NCBI GenBank assembly: GCA_016293845.1 | Contig: JAEDDH010000022.1 | Location: 1 to 61,828 of the forward strand | Length of the DNA: 61,828 nt | Reading direction: 5' to 3' | From: Bacteroidales bacterium | Lineage (GTDB): Bacteria; Bacteroidota; Bacteroidia; Bacteroidales; UBA3824 | In this document: positions 1 to 9,309 of the stretch, piece by piece | How positions within the stretch are numbered: position 1 is the stretch's first letter | How the letters are laid out: the number at the start of each line of letters is the position of its first letter | Translations under genes and position numbers: made by a program | Notes under the pieces: generated by a model | Told to the model about the DNA's origin: nothing | Databases searched by the model: none | Seen by the model: the letters and a program-made list of their open reading frames with translations, nothing else

Positions 1-97
1 CGCTGATGGTCACTTGCACGGGGTATACTTTGGTCTGCGCCTTTAGCCCGAGGGCGGCGAGGAGGATTGTCAGTAGTATGGTAAGTCGTCTGGTCAT
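1..97 (-). CDS. Secreted protein, N-terminal fragment (gene runs off the window)
   Basis: An open frame on the minus strand starts with ATG at 97 and continues past the left edge. The first ~20 residues (MTRRLTILLTILLAALGLKA) form a clear Sec signal peptide, with probable cleavage before QTKVYPVQVTIS. The mature start resembles large exported proteins of Bacteroidota that begin with a KVYPVQV-like strand, but only 32 codons are visible, so the family cannot be fixed. It is divergent from the lipoprotein gene at 327. Confidence 0.6.
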   Translation of the reverse strand, partial: MTRRLTILLTILLAALGLKAQTKVYPVQVTIS

Positions 98-199
98 AGA
101 GGTAATAGAATAATAATGTCAGTTAGTTTTTGTAGATAAAAAAAGATAATAAACGTATCGGTTCATCATTCTCGATTATTCTTGTTTAGTTTTTGGCGG

Positions 200-207
200 C
201 AAAAATA
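200..207 (-). promoter_or_regulatory. Possible -7 element for the leftward secreted-protein gene
   Basis: The minus strand reads TATTTTTG, matching the Bacteroidota -7 consensus TAnnTTTG, about 100 nt upstream of the start at 97. No matching -33 TTTG is seen at the usual spacing. Confidence 0.3.
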
Positions 208-254
208 CATTTTTTTGTAAATAATAAAAAAAAAACGAATATTTTTTTTAAATA

Positions 255-286
255 TTTGAAACATTAAAATTTTATCTCTACATTTG
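255..286 (+). promoter_or_regulatory. Consensus Bacteroidota promoter of the 327 lipoprotein gene
   Basis: TTTG at 255-258, a 20-nt spacer and TACATTTG at 279-286 form an exact -33/-7 pair. Transcription would start near 293, leaving a leader of about 35 nt before the ATG at 327. Confidence 0.7.
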
Positions 287-326
287 CCCCCACAATAAAC
301 ACTAACTTTAACTAAATAGATAAAAA

Positions 327-1439
327 ATGAATAAAAATCTCTTTTTGTGCGCTGCTATGGCAGCGGTAATTTGCTTTACTGGATGTAATAAAGATGGAGA
401 TGATGATTTTGATGATACCCCCGGCTCCATCGACTTAAGAAGACAATATTGCTACAGCTTAACCCCGGGTGAAACTAATGACAAATCATTGACCCCGCCG
501 GTAATTGAAGATGATATTATTGGTGCAGATTACTTTGCAAACACCAAAGCTATCCGTGGTCGTTTTTTTAGGGCAAAAGCCGAAAAAGCGGGCGGATATT
601 TTGTTTATCAATTCTTCATATCTCCTAAAAACAAAGAAGAATGGATTGAAGTTGGCAAAATAACAGAAGATGAAATCATTGCAATGAGTGGTCTAACAGA
701 GAGGTATATAGATAAACTTTCGGAACTTGATTTCGAAGGAAAAACTTGTTTTCAGAACTTTATTGATTTAGAACCGGAATCTTACTACAACATTAAAATT
801 AGAGCCAACTACGTATTAAACGGCAAGACCACTTTTGCTGATAGCCCGACTAATACATTTTTCACTTATTTCAAAGATAATCCTTTGGTTTACGTACAAA
901 AATATACCAAGAATTCCATCACATTAGCCATTGATAATGCTATTTATAATCATTACGATTCCTTAAAAATAATAATTAGCGACATATATGATGATAATAT
1001 TGCTACACGAATAGTAGCAAACAATGTAAATACCATAACAATTGATAATTTAAAGGAAGATCATAAATATTTTATTGCATATAGTCTTCACGCAGATTAC
1101 TCTCACTGCAATGTATTTAATAAAAGGGGGATAGAAAATTATTTTGGAGTACAAACTTACGATGAAAACGAATCTCTATTGGAATATGATGGGCTATTTT
1201 ATGAAATAAAAGAAACCAATAAATTCAAATACTGCATAGCAAAAAAGACAAGTTACTACTACCAATATGCATCATTGGAAGAGTTTAATATATATATTGC
1301 CCTAAAAGGTTGGCATTTCATAACCGACAAAGAAAAAGAGTATTTCAAAGGCAATTATCAATCGGAGTACAACCAATTGATAAAAAAGAATAAAGAATCA
1401 TCGTATGATGAATATGAAATACTAGTAAAAAATTATTAA
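327..1439 (+). CDS. Putative surface lipoprotein with fibronectin-like repeats
   Basis: A 370-aa protein with a lipoprotein signal: hydrophobic stretch followed by FTGC, so Cys20 should be lipidated, followed by an acidic DGDDDFDD linker as in exported Bacteroidota lipoproteins. Residues ~75-180 and ~185-285 each look like beta-sandwich repeats ending in an aromatic-rich strand (FFTYF, YFGVQTY), suggestive of fibronectin type III folds, but I do not recognise a named family. The next gene follows after a hairpin terminator. Codon use is very AT-rich, like the first two thirds of the next gene and unlike the housekeeping genes, suggesting the two were exchanged or diversified together. Confidence 0.75.
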   Translation: MNKNLFLCAAMAAVICFTGCNKDGDDDFDDTPGSIDLRRQYCYSLTPGETNDKSLTPPVIEDDIIGADYFANTKAIRGRFFRAKAEKAGGYFVYQFFISPKNKEEWIEVGKITEDEIIAMSGLTERYIDKLSELDFEGKTCFQNFIDLEPESYYNIKIRANYVLNGKTTFADSPTNTFFTYFKDNPLVYVQKYTKNSITLAIDNAIYNHYDSLKIIISDIYDDNIATRIVANNVNTITIDNLKEDHKYFIAYSLHADYSHCNVFNKRGIENYFGVQTYDENESLLEYDGLFYEIKETNKFKYCIAKKTSYYYQYASLEEFNIYIALKGWHFITDKEKEYFKGNYQSEYNQLIKKNKESSYDEYEILVKNY

Positions 1440-1445
1440 ACTATC

Positions 1446-1492
1446 AATACTGTCCAAAATAATTATGCAAAATACATTCTGGACAGTATTTT
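1446..1492 (+). terminator. Hairpin terminator after the lipoprotein gene
   Basis: AATACTGTCC (1446-1455) pairs perfectly with GGACAGTATT (1481-1490) and the stem extends inward with one mismatch; a short T run follows. It separates the lipoprotein gene from the large secreted protein. Confidence 0.65.
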
Positions 1493-1521
1493 AACTAACA
1501 CTTCAAACACAATAAAAAATT

Positions 1522-4500
1522 ATGAAAACTCATTTACTATTTTTATTATTTATTTATCTTATAATCCCCTTTTCTTTTAGTCAAACATACACAAAAATAA
1601 CTTTAATGCCACCAGAAGAGGGTGGTGATCGAATTAATGACAATGCTGTTTTAAAGGGAAAGGACATAACTTTTTCCGCTACTTATATATTCAACAATAA
1701 ATATATATATCAAACTAATAAGTCAATTAGTCAATTAAAAGAGGCAGGTGAAACAATAATTACAGGATACATTCCTGAAAAATTAAATAACATAAAAGTC
1801 ATGGTCTACGCATTTGCTAATGGAACAGGTGATCATGATTTATATGTTAGTGATAATACAGTTTATTTTGAAAAGGATATTTACATTGATGATAACAATC
1901 TTAATTCAAAAAACAGCCAATCAGAAACAATCCAAACCGCTATATATGATCATGGTAAAAGATGGTATGTATATGATGCTAAAATGGAAATACAATATCA
2001 AATATTCGCTATTACATCATCTCAAGTAGGACAACGACTATGCAACAACAGCGATATTGAATTTAACCTACCACCTGAAAAAGATTTATTATGGGATTCA
2101 TATAATGTTTATTATAATGACAACTATATCAAAACATTAACTCGAAACAACAACACAATAACAGTATCTGAATTTGCAAAAACCAAAATTGACAATCCAT
2201 TTTCATTAATAATTAAAGCTTACAGTTATAAGAATAATAATTTTATTGAAGGAAGATACCTTACTTGGCACTATGAAGCCAGAGACTGGTCAAGAATACA
2301 AGAAAAAATGCAGGAAAATAACGAAAAATTTGGGTTAGGACACTACAAACGTCTTTTTATAACTAACAGTATATCAACAGATTTAAACCAAAGCTTTAAT
2401 TTTGCTAAACCACAAGAAAACGTTGATTTCGATAAACCATATATAAAAGACCATTATTTACAAATAGATTCTTCAGGTCCAAATAAATATTGTGAGTTTG
2501 TTTTAGCATGTCAAGATGTAAGCCAAAGTTATAAAGCAACAGATTCTATACCAGCAGGTCAATATCAATTGCAAATCAGCGACATTAGAGATTATGAAAA
2601 TGAATATGACAAAAAATGTCAAGTCAATTTAGATGCTTACGTACCTAATATAACTTACAACCGTATAAACAACTCCCCAAAGTACACACATTGGCACAAT
2701 GGTAATTATATAAATGCCCTTAATCTCAAAATATACAGTATTAATGAAGCTTCTACGCAAGGGTTAATCGATGTAACGCCAGACTCACAATATCAACAAA
2801 TATCTAACAATTCTTTTGAGTTCAAAACGGAAGGGAAAATTGATACAGAAGAAGTGTACATTTATGAAGATAATCTACGCAAAAAGAAAAAAGATGAATA
2901 TGGACACGTGGTGAAAGATCAAGATGGAAATGATGTATTCGAACTACGAACATTATATTATACTCCTTATACAATTTCCTGCTATCCCGATTTAGATAGC
3001 ATCACAATTATACCAAAGGATATGGAACATTCTATTTACACAATTGTTACAACAGATAGTTTACATGCCTATCAAAATATCACTGCCTCCGCCCATATTG
3101 ACCAACCACACTGCAATTATGATAAAGCCTATCTCATTTTTGATAAATTAGAAGGTGGATTAAATAATGGTTATACTTATCAAATCAATAATCAAGCCCC
3201 TATTGTAATTCCAAGCAACGGCACTATTACATTGGATGCATCGTTGAAAGAGTTTCAACTCAAAGTGTTTGATAATGATGGAGAAAAAGGAACAATCGGT
3301 CATGATGAACGTAGTTTCACCTTTGAAATACCATTTACAGTCAACCGCCCAAATGCTATCGTCATCCCAGAGCCAACAATCTCTCATCCTCTTTGTACTG
3401 GTGACAGCAATGGTTCTATAGCTATTAATACTGCTGATGTTAAACTAAGCTACGATGTAGAACCTATATACACTTGGTATGTAAAAGTTAATAAAGAAAC
3501 TAAACCAACTACATCTATTGGTCTTGGCCCTACTATCAGCAATCTGCCAGCAGGCTTTTACCAAGTGGAGTTAAACAACGATAACTGTATTGCCACAGGC
3601 TCGTACGAACTTATTAACCCTCCGCTACTGGAGTTTGAATGGGTGAGACCTTCCGACGCCAAATGCTACGGCTATTCCGACGGCTCAATTTTTACCAATG
3701 TTAAAGGCGGCACACCTGGTTACAAATACTCTTGGAACGTAGGCGCTACATCTAACAATCTCTTAAACATCCCAAAGGGCAAATACAAGCTTACAGTATT
3801 GGATGCACACAAATGCCAAATACAAACCGACACGATAGACATCTCCGAGCCTACCAAAGTAGAAAACAACTTCATCGCCCACGATTACAGCATCTGCCAG
3901 GATTCAGAACTCGAAATTGACGCCGGCACCTTCGCCGACTATATTTGGAAAAATCCCCAAGGCAAGACTTTGGATGCCAAAAACATCCTCACGCTCAACA
4001 ACTCCTCGCCCGAAGGAGAATACTATCTTAAAACCATCCGCTACGACAAATGCTTTGCCGAAGACAAAATAAACATTACCCAAAGCAAGGAATCGCTGAA
4101 AATGAACTTCCTGCTGCCGTCGGATATTTACAACGACGACCACGCCAAAATTGTAGAAACATCAAGCCGCGAGCTCGACTCGCTCAAATGGTCGTTTTCT
4201 GAAAACCTCATAGGAGATTTTCCTAAAGATTCCACCACGCTCACTATCAGCACCAACGCTCTCGACAAGCTTTCCACTTACAAAATCAAGCTTACAGGCT
4301 ACTACAAAGGATGCGTATCCACTGTAACAAAAAATCTGAACATAAGCAATCTAACCCGTCCCGAAGAGGAGTATATCCCCGACTTTTATGATTCTGACGA
4401 GATTCTCGACTGCCGCATAGGCCCCAACCCAAACAACGGCAACTTCACACTGTTTCTCGACCTTGACTGCGCCAAGGATGCCGTGCTGACAATTTACAGC

Positions 4501-4653
4501 ATCAATAGTTACAAGTACGTGCTGCGCGAAAAACTTGTTGGTTTGCAAAACTACGAGCATTCCATCAACCAAAACCTCCAGCAAGGCTTATACATCCTCG
4601 AAGTTAAAACCCCAAAAAGCATCAGAAGAATAAAATTTGAGGTGACAAGGTAA
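1522..4653 (+). CDS. Large secreted protein with SprB-type repeats and a T9SS sorting domain
   Basis: A 1043-aa protein with a signal peptide (MKTHLLFLLFIYLIIPFSFS, cleavage before QTYTK). Residues ~625-780 contain two repeats of the SprB/PKD-like kind found in gliding adhesins (HPLCTGDSNGSI and DAKCYGYSDGSI, each followed by a tryptophan/tyrosine strand and LPAGFY/IPKGKY). The last ~80 residues are a type A T9SS C-terminal domain: GPNPNNGNFTL, then QGLYILEV and a basic end, so the protein should cross the outer membrane by T9SS and be attached to the surface or released. Base composition changes inside the gene: up to about 3,600 it is strongly AT-rich with AT-ending codons; from about 3,640 codons become GC-richer and resemble the housekeeping genes. 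The function of the N-terminal ~600 residues is not recognisable. Confidence 0.85.
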   Translation: MKTHLLFLLFIYLIIPFSFSQTYTKITLMPPEEGGDRINDNAVLKGKDITFSATYIFNNKYIYQTNKSISQLKEAGETIITGYIPEKLNNIKVMVYAFANGTGDHDLYVSDNTVYFEKDIYIDDNNLNSKNSQSETIQTAIYDHGKRWYVYDAKMEIQYQIFAITSSQVGQRLCNNSDIEFNLPPEKDLLWDSYNVYYNDNYIKTLTRNNNTITVSEFAKTKIDNPFSLIIKAYSYKNNNFIEGRYLTWHYEARDWSRIQEKMQENNEKFGLGHYKRLFITNSISTDLNQSFNFAKPQENVDFDKPYIKDHYLQIDSSGPNKYCEFVLACQDVSQSYKATDSIPAGQYQLQISDIRDYENEYDKKCQVNLDAYVPNITYNRINNSPKYTHWHNGNYINALNLKIYSINEASTQGLIDVTPDSQYQQISNNSFEFKTEGKIDTEEVYIYEDNLRKKKKDEYGHVVKDQDGNDVFELRTLYYTPYTISCYPDLDSITIIPKDMEHSIYTIVTTDSLHAYQNITASAHIDQPHCNYDKAYLIFDKLEGGLNNGYTYQINNQAPIVIPSNGTITLDASLKEFQLKVFDNDGEKGTIGHDERSFTFEIPFTVNRPNAIVIPEPTISHPLCTGDSNGSIAINTADVKLSYDVEPIYTWYVKVNKETKPTTSIGLGPTISNLPAGFYQVELNNDNCIATGSYELINPPLLEFEWVRPSDAKCYGYSDGSIFTNVKGGTPGYKYSWNVGATSNNLLNIPKGKYKLTVLDAHKCQIQTDTIDISEPTKVENNFIAHDYSICQDSELEIDAGTFADYIWKNPQGKTLDAKNILTLNNSSPEGEYYLKTIRYDKCFAEDKINITQSKESLKMNFLLPSDIYNDDHAKIVETSSRELDSLKWSFSENLIGDFPKDSTTLTISTNALDKLSTYKIKLTGYYKGCVSTVTKNLNISNLTRPEEEYIPDFYDSDEILDCRIGPNPNNGNFTLFLDLDCAKDAVLTIYSINSYKYVLREKLVGLQNYEHSINQNLQQGLYILEVKTPKSIRRIKFEVTR

Positions 4654-4731
4654 ATAATATCTGCATTCCCTCAAAAAAATGCAAAAAATGTTAACATTTT
4701 GAGTTTAAAAGTATAAAACACAAAAAAATAC

Positions 4732-4739
4732 TATATTTG
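4732..4739 (+). promoter_or_regulatory. -7 promoter element of dxs
   Basis: TATATTTG lies 18 nt upstream of the dxs ATG and fits TAnnTTTG. A convincing -33 TTTG at 19-21 nt is not present. Confidence 0.5.
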
Positions 4740-4756
4740 CAAAATTTTTAAAAATA

Positions 4757-6679
4757 ATGCAGAATACAAACACAGAAACCGACAAATATCCAATTCTCGA
4801 TGGAATCAATTATCCATCGGATGTTAAGAAGTTGACTATCGACAAGTTGCCAGCTCTTTGCGACGATGTGCGCAGGTTTATTATCGACACGCTTTCGCAA
4901 CATCCGGGACATTTTGCCGCGGGTCTCGGTGTGGTAGAACTTACAGTGGCACTGCATTATATCTACAATACCCCGTACGACCAGATTGTGTTCGACGTGG
5001 GTCATCAGGCTTATCCGCACAAGATTCTCACCGGACGCAAAAATATTTTTTCTACCCTACGTAGTTTTCACGGCATGAGTCCGTTTCCAAACCGCGACGA
5101 AAGCGAGTATGATGCCTTTACCGTTGGACATGCCTCCACGTCAATATCTTCGGCACTCGGATTGGCAGTAGCTTCCGAAAAACTTGGACGGCACAATCAG
5201 CACGTTATTGCTGTAATCGGCGACGGTGCTATGACCGGCGGAATGGCTTTTGAGGCTCTCAACAATGCAGGTATTCAAAAAAACAACCTTCTTGTTATCC
5301 TCAACGACAACCATATAGCTATCGACCCCAACCGTGGTGCGCTCAACGATTATCTTTTGGATATTACCACTTCAAAAACCTACAACCGTGTTAAAAACGA
5401 TGTGTGGAACGCTCTCGGCAAGTTTAACCGACTTGTACCAAGTGCACGCCAGTTTATTGCCAAGGTAGAAAACGGCATAAAATACGTGGTGATGAAGCGT
5501 AGCAACCTTTTTGAGGGATTGGGACTCAGATATTTCGGTCCTGTTGATGGACACGATGTGGTGCACCTTGCACAACTTTTAGCAGACCTTAAAAATATTC
5601 CGGGTCCTAAACTACTGCATATCATTACAGTAAAAGGCAAAGGCTACAAATTTGCCGAAGAAAACCAAACCAAATGGCACGCCACCAGCACAGCTTTCGA
5701 TATTGAAACCGGCAAAACAGTAAAAAGCTCCTCTGCAAAACCGCAAGGTGCTAAATATCAAGATGTTTTTGGCAAAACAGTTACCGAACTTGCCACAAAA
5801 AACAACCGCATTGTTGGCGTAACTCCCGCAATGCCCTCAGGCTGCTCGCTCAATATTATGGCAGAAAAGTTTCCCGACCGTGTTTACGATGTAGGCATTG
5901 CCGAAGAACACGCAGTAACTTTTTCGGCAGGAATGGCGGCTCAGGGGCTTGTCCCCTACTGCAATATCTATTCGTCGTTTATGCAAAGGGCTTACGACCA
6001 GATTATCCACGATGTATGCTTGCCTCGGTTGCCCGTAATTCTCTGCTTAGACCGTGCAGGACTTGTGGGTGCCGACGGAGCCACACACCAAGGAGCGTTC
6101 GACATTTCATATCTCCGCCATATACCCAACCTAACTTGCTCCGCTCCTATGGACGAGATTGACCTACGCAACTTGCTATACACCGCGCAGTTAGGCAACA
6201 AAGGTCCGTTTTCAATCCGTTATCCGAGGGGTAATGGATTCAATCCCGATTGGCAACAGCCGTTTGCCGAAATAGAGATTGGCAAAGGACGTATGATTGC
6301 CGACGGCGAAGATGTGGCAATACTCTCAATAGGCACTGTGGGTCACGAAGTTGAGCTGGCTCTTCAGACACTCGACACCGAAGGTATTCATCCCGCGCAT
6401 TGTGATATGCGATTTATCAAACCTTTGGATACCGCACTGTTAGAAACCATTTTTGCTAAATTCAAACGCATTATCACCGTGGAAGACAACGTGCTGCAAG
6501 GAGGATTTGGCTCAGCTGTGTGCGAATTTGCCTGCGACCATTTCTACAATATAAAAATCAAGCGTCTCGGCATACCCGATAGGTTTATAGAACACGGATC
6601 GCCACAAGATTTGTACAAAGTGTGCGGAATAGACAGCGAAACTATAGCTAAAACAGTGAAAGAGATGATAAAAGGTTAA
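4757..6679 (+). CDS. dxs: 1-deoxy-D-xylulose-5-phosphate synthase
   Basis: Condenses pyruvate with glyceraldehyde 3-phosphate to DXP, the first step of the MEP isoprenoid pathway; also supplies thiamine and pyridoxal synthesis. The 640-aa length is normal. Visible family features are the N-terminal QHPGHFAAGLGVVELTVAL segment, the thiamine-diphosphate motif GDGAMTGG at residues ~155-162 followed by ALNNAG and NDN, EEHAVTFSAG with the catalytic glutamate at ~383, LDRAGLVGADGATHQG, and a transketolase C-terminal domain ending near QDLYKVCGID. ThDP and Mg are the expected cofactors; it acts in the cytosol. It is monocistronic with its own promoter and ends 8 nt before a convergent gene. Confidence 0.97.
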   Translation: MQNTNTETDKYPILDGINYPSDVKKLTIDKLPALCDDVRRFIIDTLSQHPGHFAAGLGVVELTVALHYIYNTPYDQIVFDVGHQAYPHKILTGRKNIFSTLRSFHGMSPFPNRDESEYDAFTVGHASTSISSALGLAVASEKLGRHNQHVIAVIGDGAMTGGMAFEALNNAGIQKNNLLVILNDNHIAIDPNRGALNDYLLDITTSKTYNRVKNDVWNALGKFNRLVPSARQFIAKVENGIKYVVMKRSNLFEGLGLRYFGPVDGHDVVHLAQLLADLKNIPGPKLLHIITVKGKGYKFAEENQTKWHATSTAFDIETGKTVKSSSAKPQGAKYQDVFGKTVTELATKNNRIVGVTPAMPSGCSLNIMAEKFPDRVYDVGIAEEHAVTFSAGMAAQGLVPYCNIYSSFMQRAYDQIIHDVCLPRLPVILCLDRAGLVGADGATHQGAFDISYLRHIPNLTCSAPMDEIDLRNLLYTAQLGNKGPFSIRYPRGNGFNPDWQQPFAEIEIGKGRMIADGEDVAILSIGTVGHEVELALQTLDTEGIHPAHCDMRFIKPLDTALLETIFAKFKRIITVEDNVLQGGFGSAVCEFACDHFYNIKIKRLGIPDRFIEHGSPQDLYKVCGIDSETIAKTVKEMIKG

Positions 6680-6687
6680 CCACTACC

Positions 6688-7365
6688 CTACCAGATTTTC
6701 TTGGTATCGCGCGAAATCTGATAGCCGATGGTTACAATAAAACTTTTGTTATACGAAATAGGAGCTTCTATCTCTTTGTAATTGCGCAATGTGCTGATAG
6801 TAAGCATAAAATCGCAAGTAAAATGACGATAATAGCAACCTCCGCCGCAAAGCGCATAAAGATTTACCCGGCGAGGTGTCCAAGGGAAAATATACGTTGT
6901 GTTTAATACTGGCGGAACCTCTTTGCCTTCTTCCATCATCGAAAACGAGAGGGTTTTATCCTCGTTGTACATAATTGCAGGCATTGCTCCCACAAAAAAA
7001 TAAGGACGTGGTTTGTGTCGACCTTCTGCCGAAACTTTTAATTTGAAAGGGGCAACAATATTGTTAAAGCGGACTTTAGCCTTGTAGTTTATTGGATTAG
7101 CCTCATCGTGTCCGCAAAAAGTTGCACCTGTGCCAAAATATCCTAAACCTATAGTCCAATATTTAAACTTTGCAAAACGGTATCCGTAATATGCCTCGTA
7201 GTAGTAATTGAGCATAGGGGTAAGAGAATCCACCTCTTTGGTAGAAACCGAACCGATAGTAATGCCGCCTTTCATGCCGAACACCTGCGCACGTGCAGGT
7301 ATGCAAACAGAAACAAGCATTACGGCAATGCTTAACACCGCTATTAGTTTGGCAATAAGTTTCAT
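6688..7365 (-). CDS. Outer-membrane beta-barrel protein (PorT-like)
   Basis: A 225-aa protein with a signal peptide (cleavage after PARAQ) and alternating hydrophobic/aromatic strands with a typical terminal strand SFIVTIGYQI. Size and pattern fit the small outer-membrane barrel families (OMP_b-brl) common in Bacteroidota. It starts 12 nt downstream of a second barrel gene, so the two form an operon. No specific cargo or partner can be inferred; the C-terminal CGGGCYYRHFTC segment contains clustered cysteines, unusual for a barrel. Confidence 0.75.
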   Translation of the reverse strand: MKLIAKLIAVLSIAVMLVSVCIPARAQVFGMKGGITIGSVSTKEVDSLTPMLNYYYEAYYGYRFAKFKYWTIGLGYFGTGATFCGHDEANPINYKAKVRFNNIVAPFKLKVSAEGRHKPRPYFFVGAMPAIMYNEDKTLSFSMMEEGKEVPPVLNTTYIFPWTPRRVNLYALCGGGCYYRHFTCDFMLTISTLRNYKEIEAPISYNKSFIVTIGYQISRDTKKIW

Positions 7366-7377
7366 GATATAAGGCTG

Positions 7378-8085
7378 TTATCGCCGCCGGTAGGTTTTTG
7401 AATGACGGTTTTGTTGAAAATATAAGCCCACCGATACGCAGAAAACTTGGTTGCGGAGAACTTTTTTCTGAAAATCGGTTTTTTCCTCCACAGAGAAAAA
7501 GCCAATTTTGTAACTGAGATCAATAAAAATATCAAGACTACGCGAAATAGATGATTGATAGCCAACTGCAAACGCTGCTCCTACATCATATTTACGAAGT
7601 TTGTTGATAAAGCTATTATACGAACCACGATGCACCGACATTGTATCGCGAGCAATAGAATCTTTTTTCCATTCGCTACTTGCCTGCAATGCCATTGAAG
7701 CAAACGGACCTATCTTGGTGTAAATATCGCCAAAAGATTGTTTCCAAAATAGTGGAACTTGGAGATAATCAACATATTTAGTAATGGTTTCTTTTTCTCT
7801 TACGCTACCACGAGTAATTTCGTCGGTTTTAACGGCAACACCCTGCTGCGAATAGTACGCGCCTATCTCCAAATAGGTATCGTATACAAGGGGGATGTCA
7901 ACGTTGATGCCCGGACACATAGCTATTCTGGGTTTGCTGTCTTGAATTTTGTCGGTACCAATAAGGTTGGCAAAATTAGCGCCCATACTGATGCCAAAGA
8001 TAGGTTTCTGAGCCGAATGTTTCTGAGCAGAACAGTTGGCGGCTATAAGTGCTAATAATACTATTAATAATGTCTTGTTGCGCAT
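7378..8085 (-). CDS. PorT-family outer-membrane beta-barrel protein
   Basis: A 235-aa protein when started at the ATG at 8085; an upstream in-frame TTG at 8115 would add 10 residues but would put charged residues ahead of the signal peptide MRNKTLLIVLLALIAANCSA. The mature part shows the usual porin-family layout: FGISMGANFANL near the start, GAYYSQQG, YLQVPLFWK, GPFASMAL and a final VSVGLYFQ strand, as in the PorT-like barrels related to T9SS PorT. It leads the two-gene operon with the barrel at 6688. Confidence 0.8.
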   Translation of the reverse strand: MRNKTLLIVLLALIAANCSAQKHSAQKPIFGISMGANFANLIGTDKIQDSKPRIAMCPGINVDIPLVYDTYLEIGAYYSQQGVAVKTDEITRGSVREKETITKYVDYLQVPLFWKQSFGDIYTKIGPFASMALQASSEWKKDSIARDTMSVHRGSYNSFINKLRKYDVGAAFAVGYQSSISRSLDIFIDLSYKIGFFSVEEKTDFQKKVLRNQVFCVSVGLYFQQNRHSKTYRRR

Positions 8086-8213
8086 ATATATACCGTTTTC
8101 GTCGTTACTTATCAATTTGCAAATTTAACTCATATTCTTTTAAAACGCATTTTTTCAACTAAAATTATTTGATAACAGTAAAATATCAAAAAATGTATAG
8201 CAGAGAATCAATG

Positions 8214-9299
8214 TTAAGCTCCCACAAATGTCATACCCGCTTTTGCATATATCCTCCATTTTTCGATTAAATCGGCAAAACCTTGAGGAAGTTCTGAGTC
8301 AAAGCTCATTACCTTGCCAGTAGTGGGATGCACAAATTCTAAGGTTTTGGCGTGAAGTGCCTGCGATGGCAACAACGAAAAACAGTTTTCTACAAACTTT
8401 TTGTATTTGGTAAATGTGGTGCCACGAAGAATCTTGTTGCCGCCGTAAACATCGTCGTTGAAGAGCGGATGACATTTGGTTTTCATGTGGACGCGTATCT
8501 GATGGGTACGGCCGGTTTCAAGTTTGCACTCAATAAGTGTAACATAGCCAAAGCGTTCCAACACTTTGTAATGAGTAATGGCAGGTTTTCCAATGCCGGT
8601 TTCTGGGTCGAATACACACATACTTTTACGGTCGCGAGGATTGCGCCCGATATTGCCTTCTATTGTGCCATATTCGTGGTCAAAATCACCCCAACCAAGT
8701 GCCTGATAGCGACGATTGACAGTATGGTTAAAAAACTGTTTGGCAAGATGAGCCTTAGCAGCTTCGGTTTTGGCAATTACCAAAAGTCCCGATGTGTTTT
8801 TGTCGATACGGTGCACAAGCCCCGGACGGATATCGTTTTTGTCGAAATTAGAATTACCGCCAAAATGAAACGCAAGCGCATTAACCAACGTGCCAGTATA
8901 ATTACCATGAGCAGGATGAACCACCATTCCGGCAGGCTTGTTTACCACAATGAGAGTATCGTCTTCGTAAACGATATTGAGCGGAATATCTTCGGGTTCC
9001 ACCTTAAAATCAATACGTTCGCCGGGTAGGTTTACTGTAATAACATCGTATGGATGAACGCGGTAGTTTTGTTTAACCACATTGCCATTGGCGCAGATGT
9101 ATCCCGCCTTGGCAGCTTCTTGAATCTTATTGCGCGACACACCGGCAATACGGTTGTCGAGAAACTTATCTATTCGCACAAGCTCCTGTCCCTTATCGGC
9201 TTCAAAACGGTAATGCTCGGCATGCTCTTGGGTTTCTTCGGTAGATTCAATATCGTCGTCGTCAAAATCTTCTACTTCTAACAAATTATCGTCTGTCAT
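8214..9299 (-). CDS. rluD: RluA/RluD-family 23S rRNA pseudouridine synthase
   Basis: A 361-aa protein that isomerises specific uridines, probably in helix 69 of 23S rRNA if it is a true RluD. After an acidic ~35-residue extension comes an S4-like RNA-binding domain (VRIDKFLDNRIAGVSRNKIQ...GYICANG, ~residues 40-90), then the catalytic domain with HRIDKNTSGLLVIAKT at ~165-180, whose aspartate is the nucleophile, and GRTHQIRVHM downstream. It is the third gene of a leftward block PASTA protein - T9SS protein - RluD; PASTA-protein and RluD genes are commonly neighbours in Bacteroidota. RluA, RluC and RluD members are hard to separate by eye. Confidence 0.9.
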   Translation of the reverse strand: MTDDNLLEVEDFDDDDIESTEETQEHAEHYRFEADKGQELVRIDKFLDNRIAGVSRNKIQEAAKAGYICANGNVVKQNYRVHPYDVITVNLPGERIDFKVEPEDIPLNIVYEDDTLIVVNKPAGMVVHPAHGNYTGTLVNALAFHFGGNSNFDKNDIRPGLVHRIDKNTSGLLVIAKTEAAKAHLAKQFFNHTVNRRYQALGWGDFDHEYGTIEGNIGRNPRDRKSMCVFDPETGIGKPAITHYKVLERFGYVTLIECKLETGRTHQIRVHMKTKCHPLFNDDVYGGNKILRGTTFTKYKKFVENCFSLLPSQALHAKTLEFVHPTTGKVMSFDSELPQGFADLIEKWRIYAKAGMTFVGA

Positions 9300-9309
9300 A
9301 ATCGATTAA

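Noticed and set aside
8352..9029. 225-codon open frame antisense to rluD
   Set aside because: It mirrors the real gene on the other strand, has no family pattern and no promoter; it is a composition shadow.
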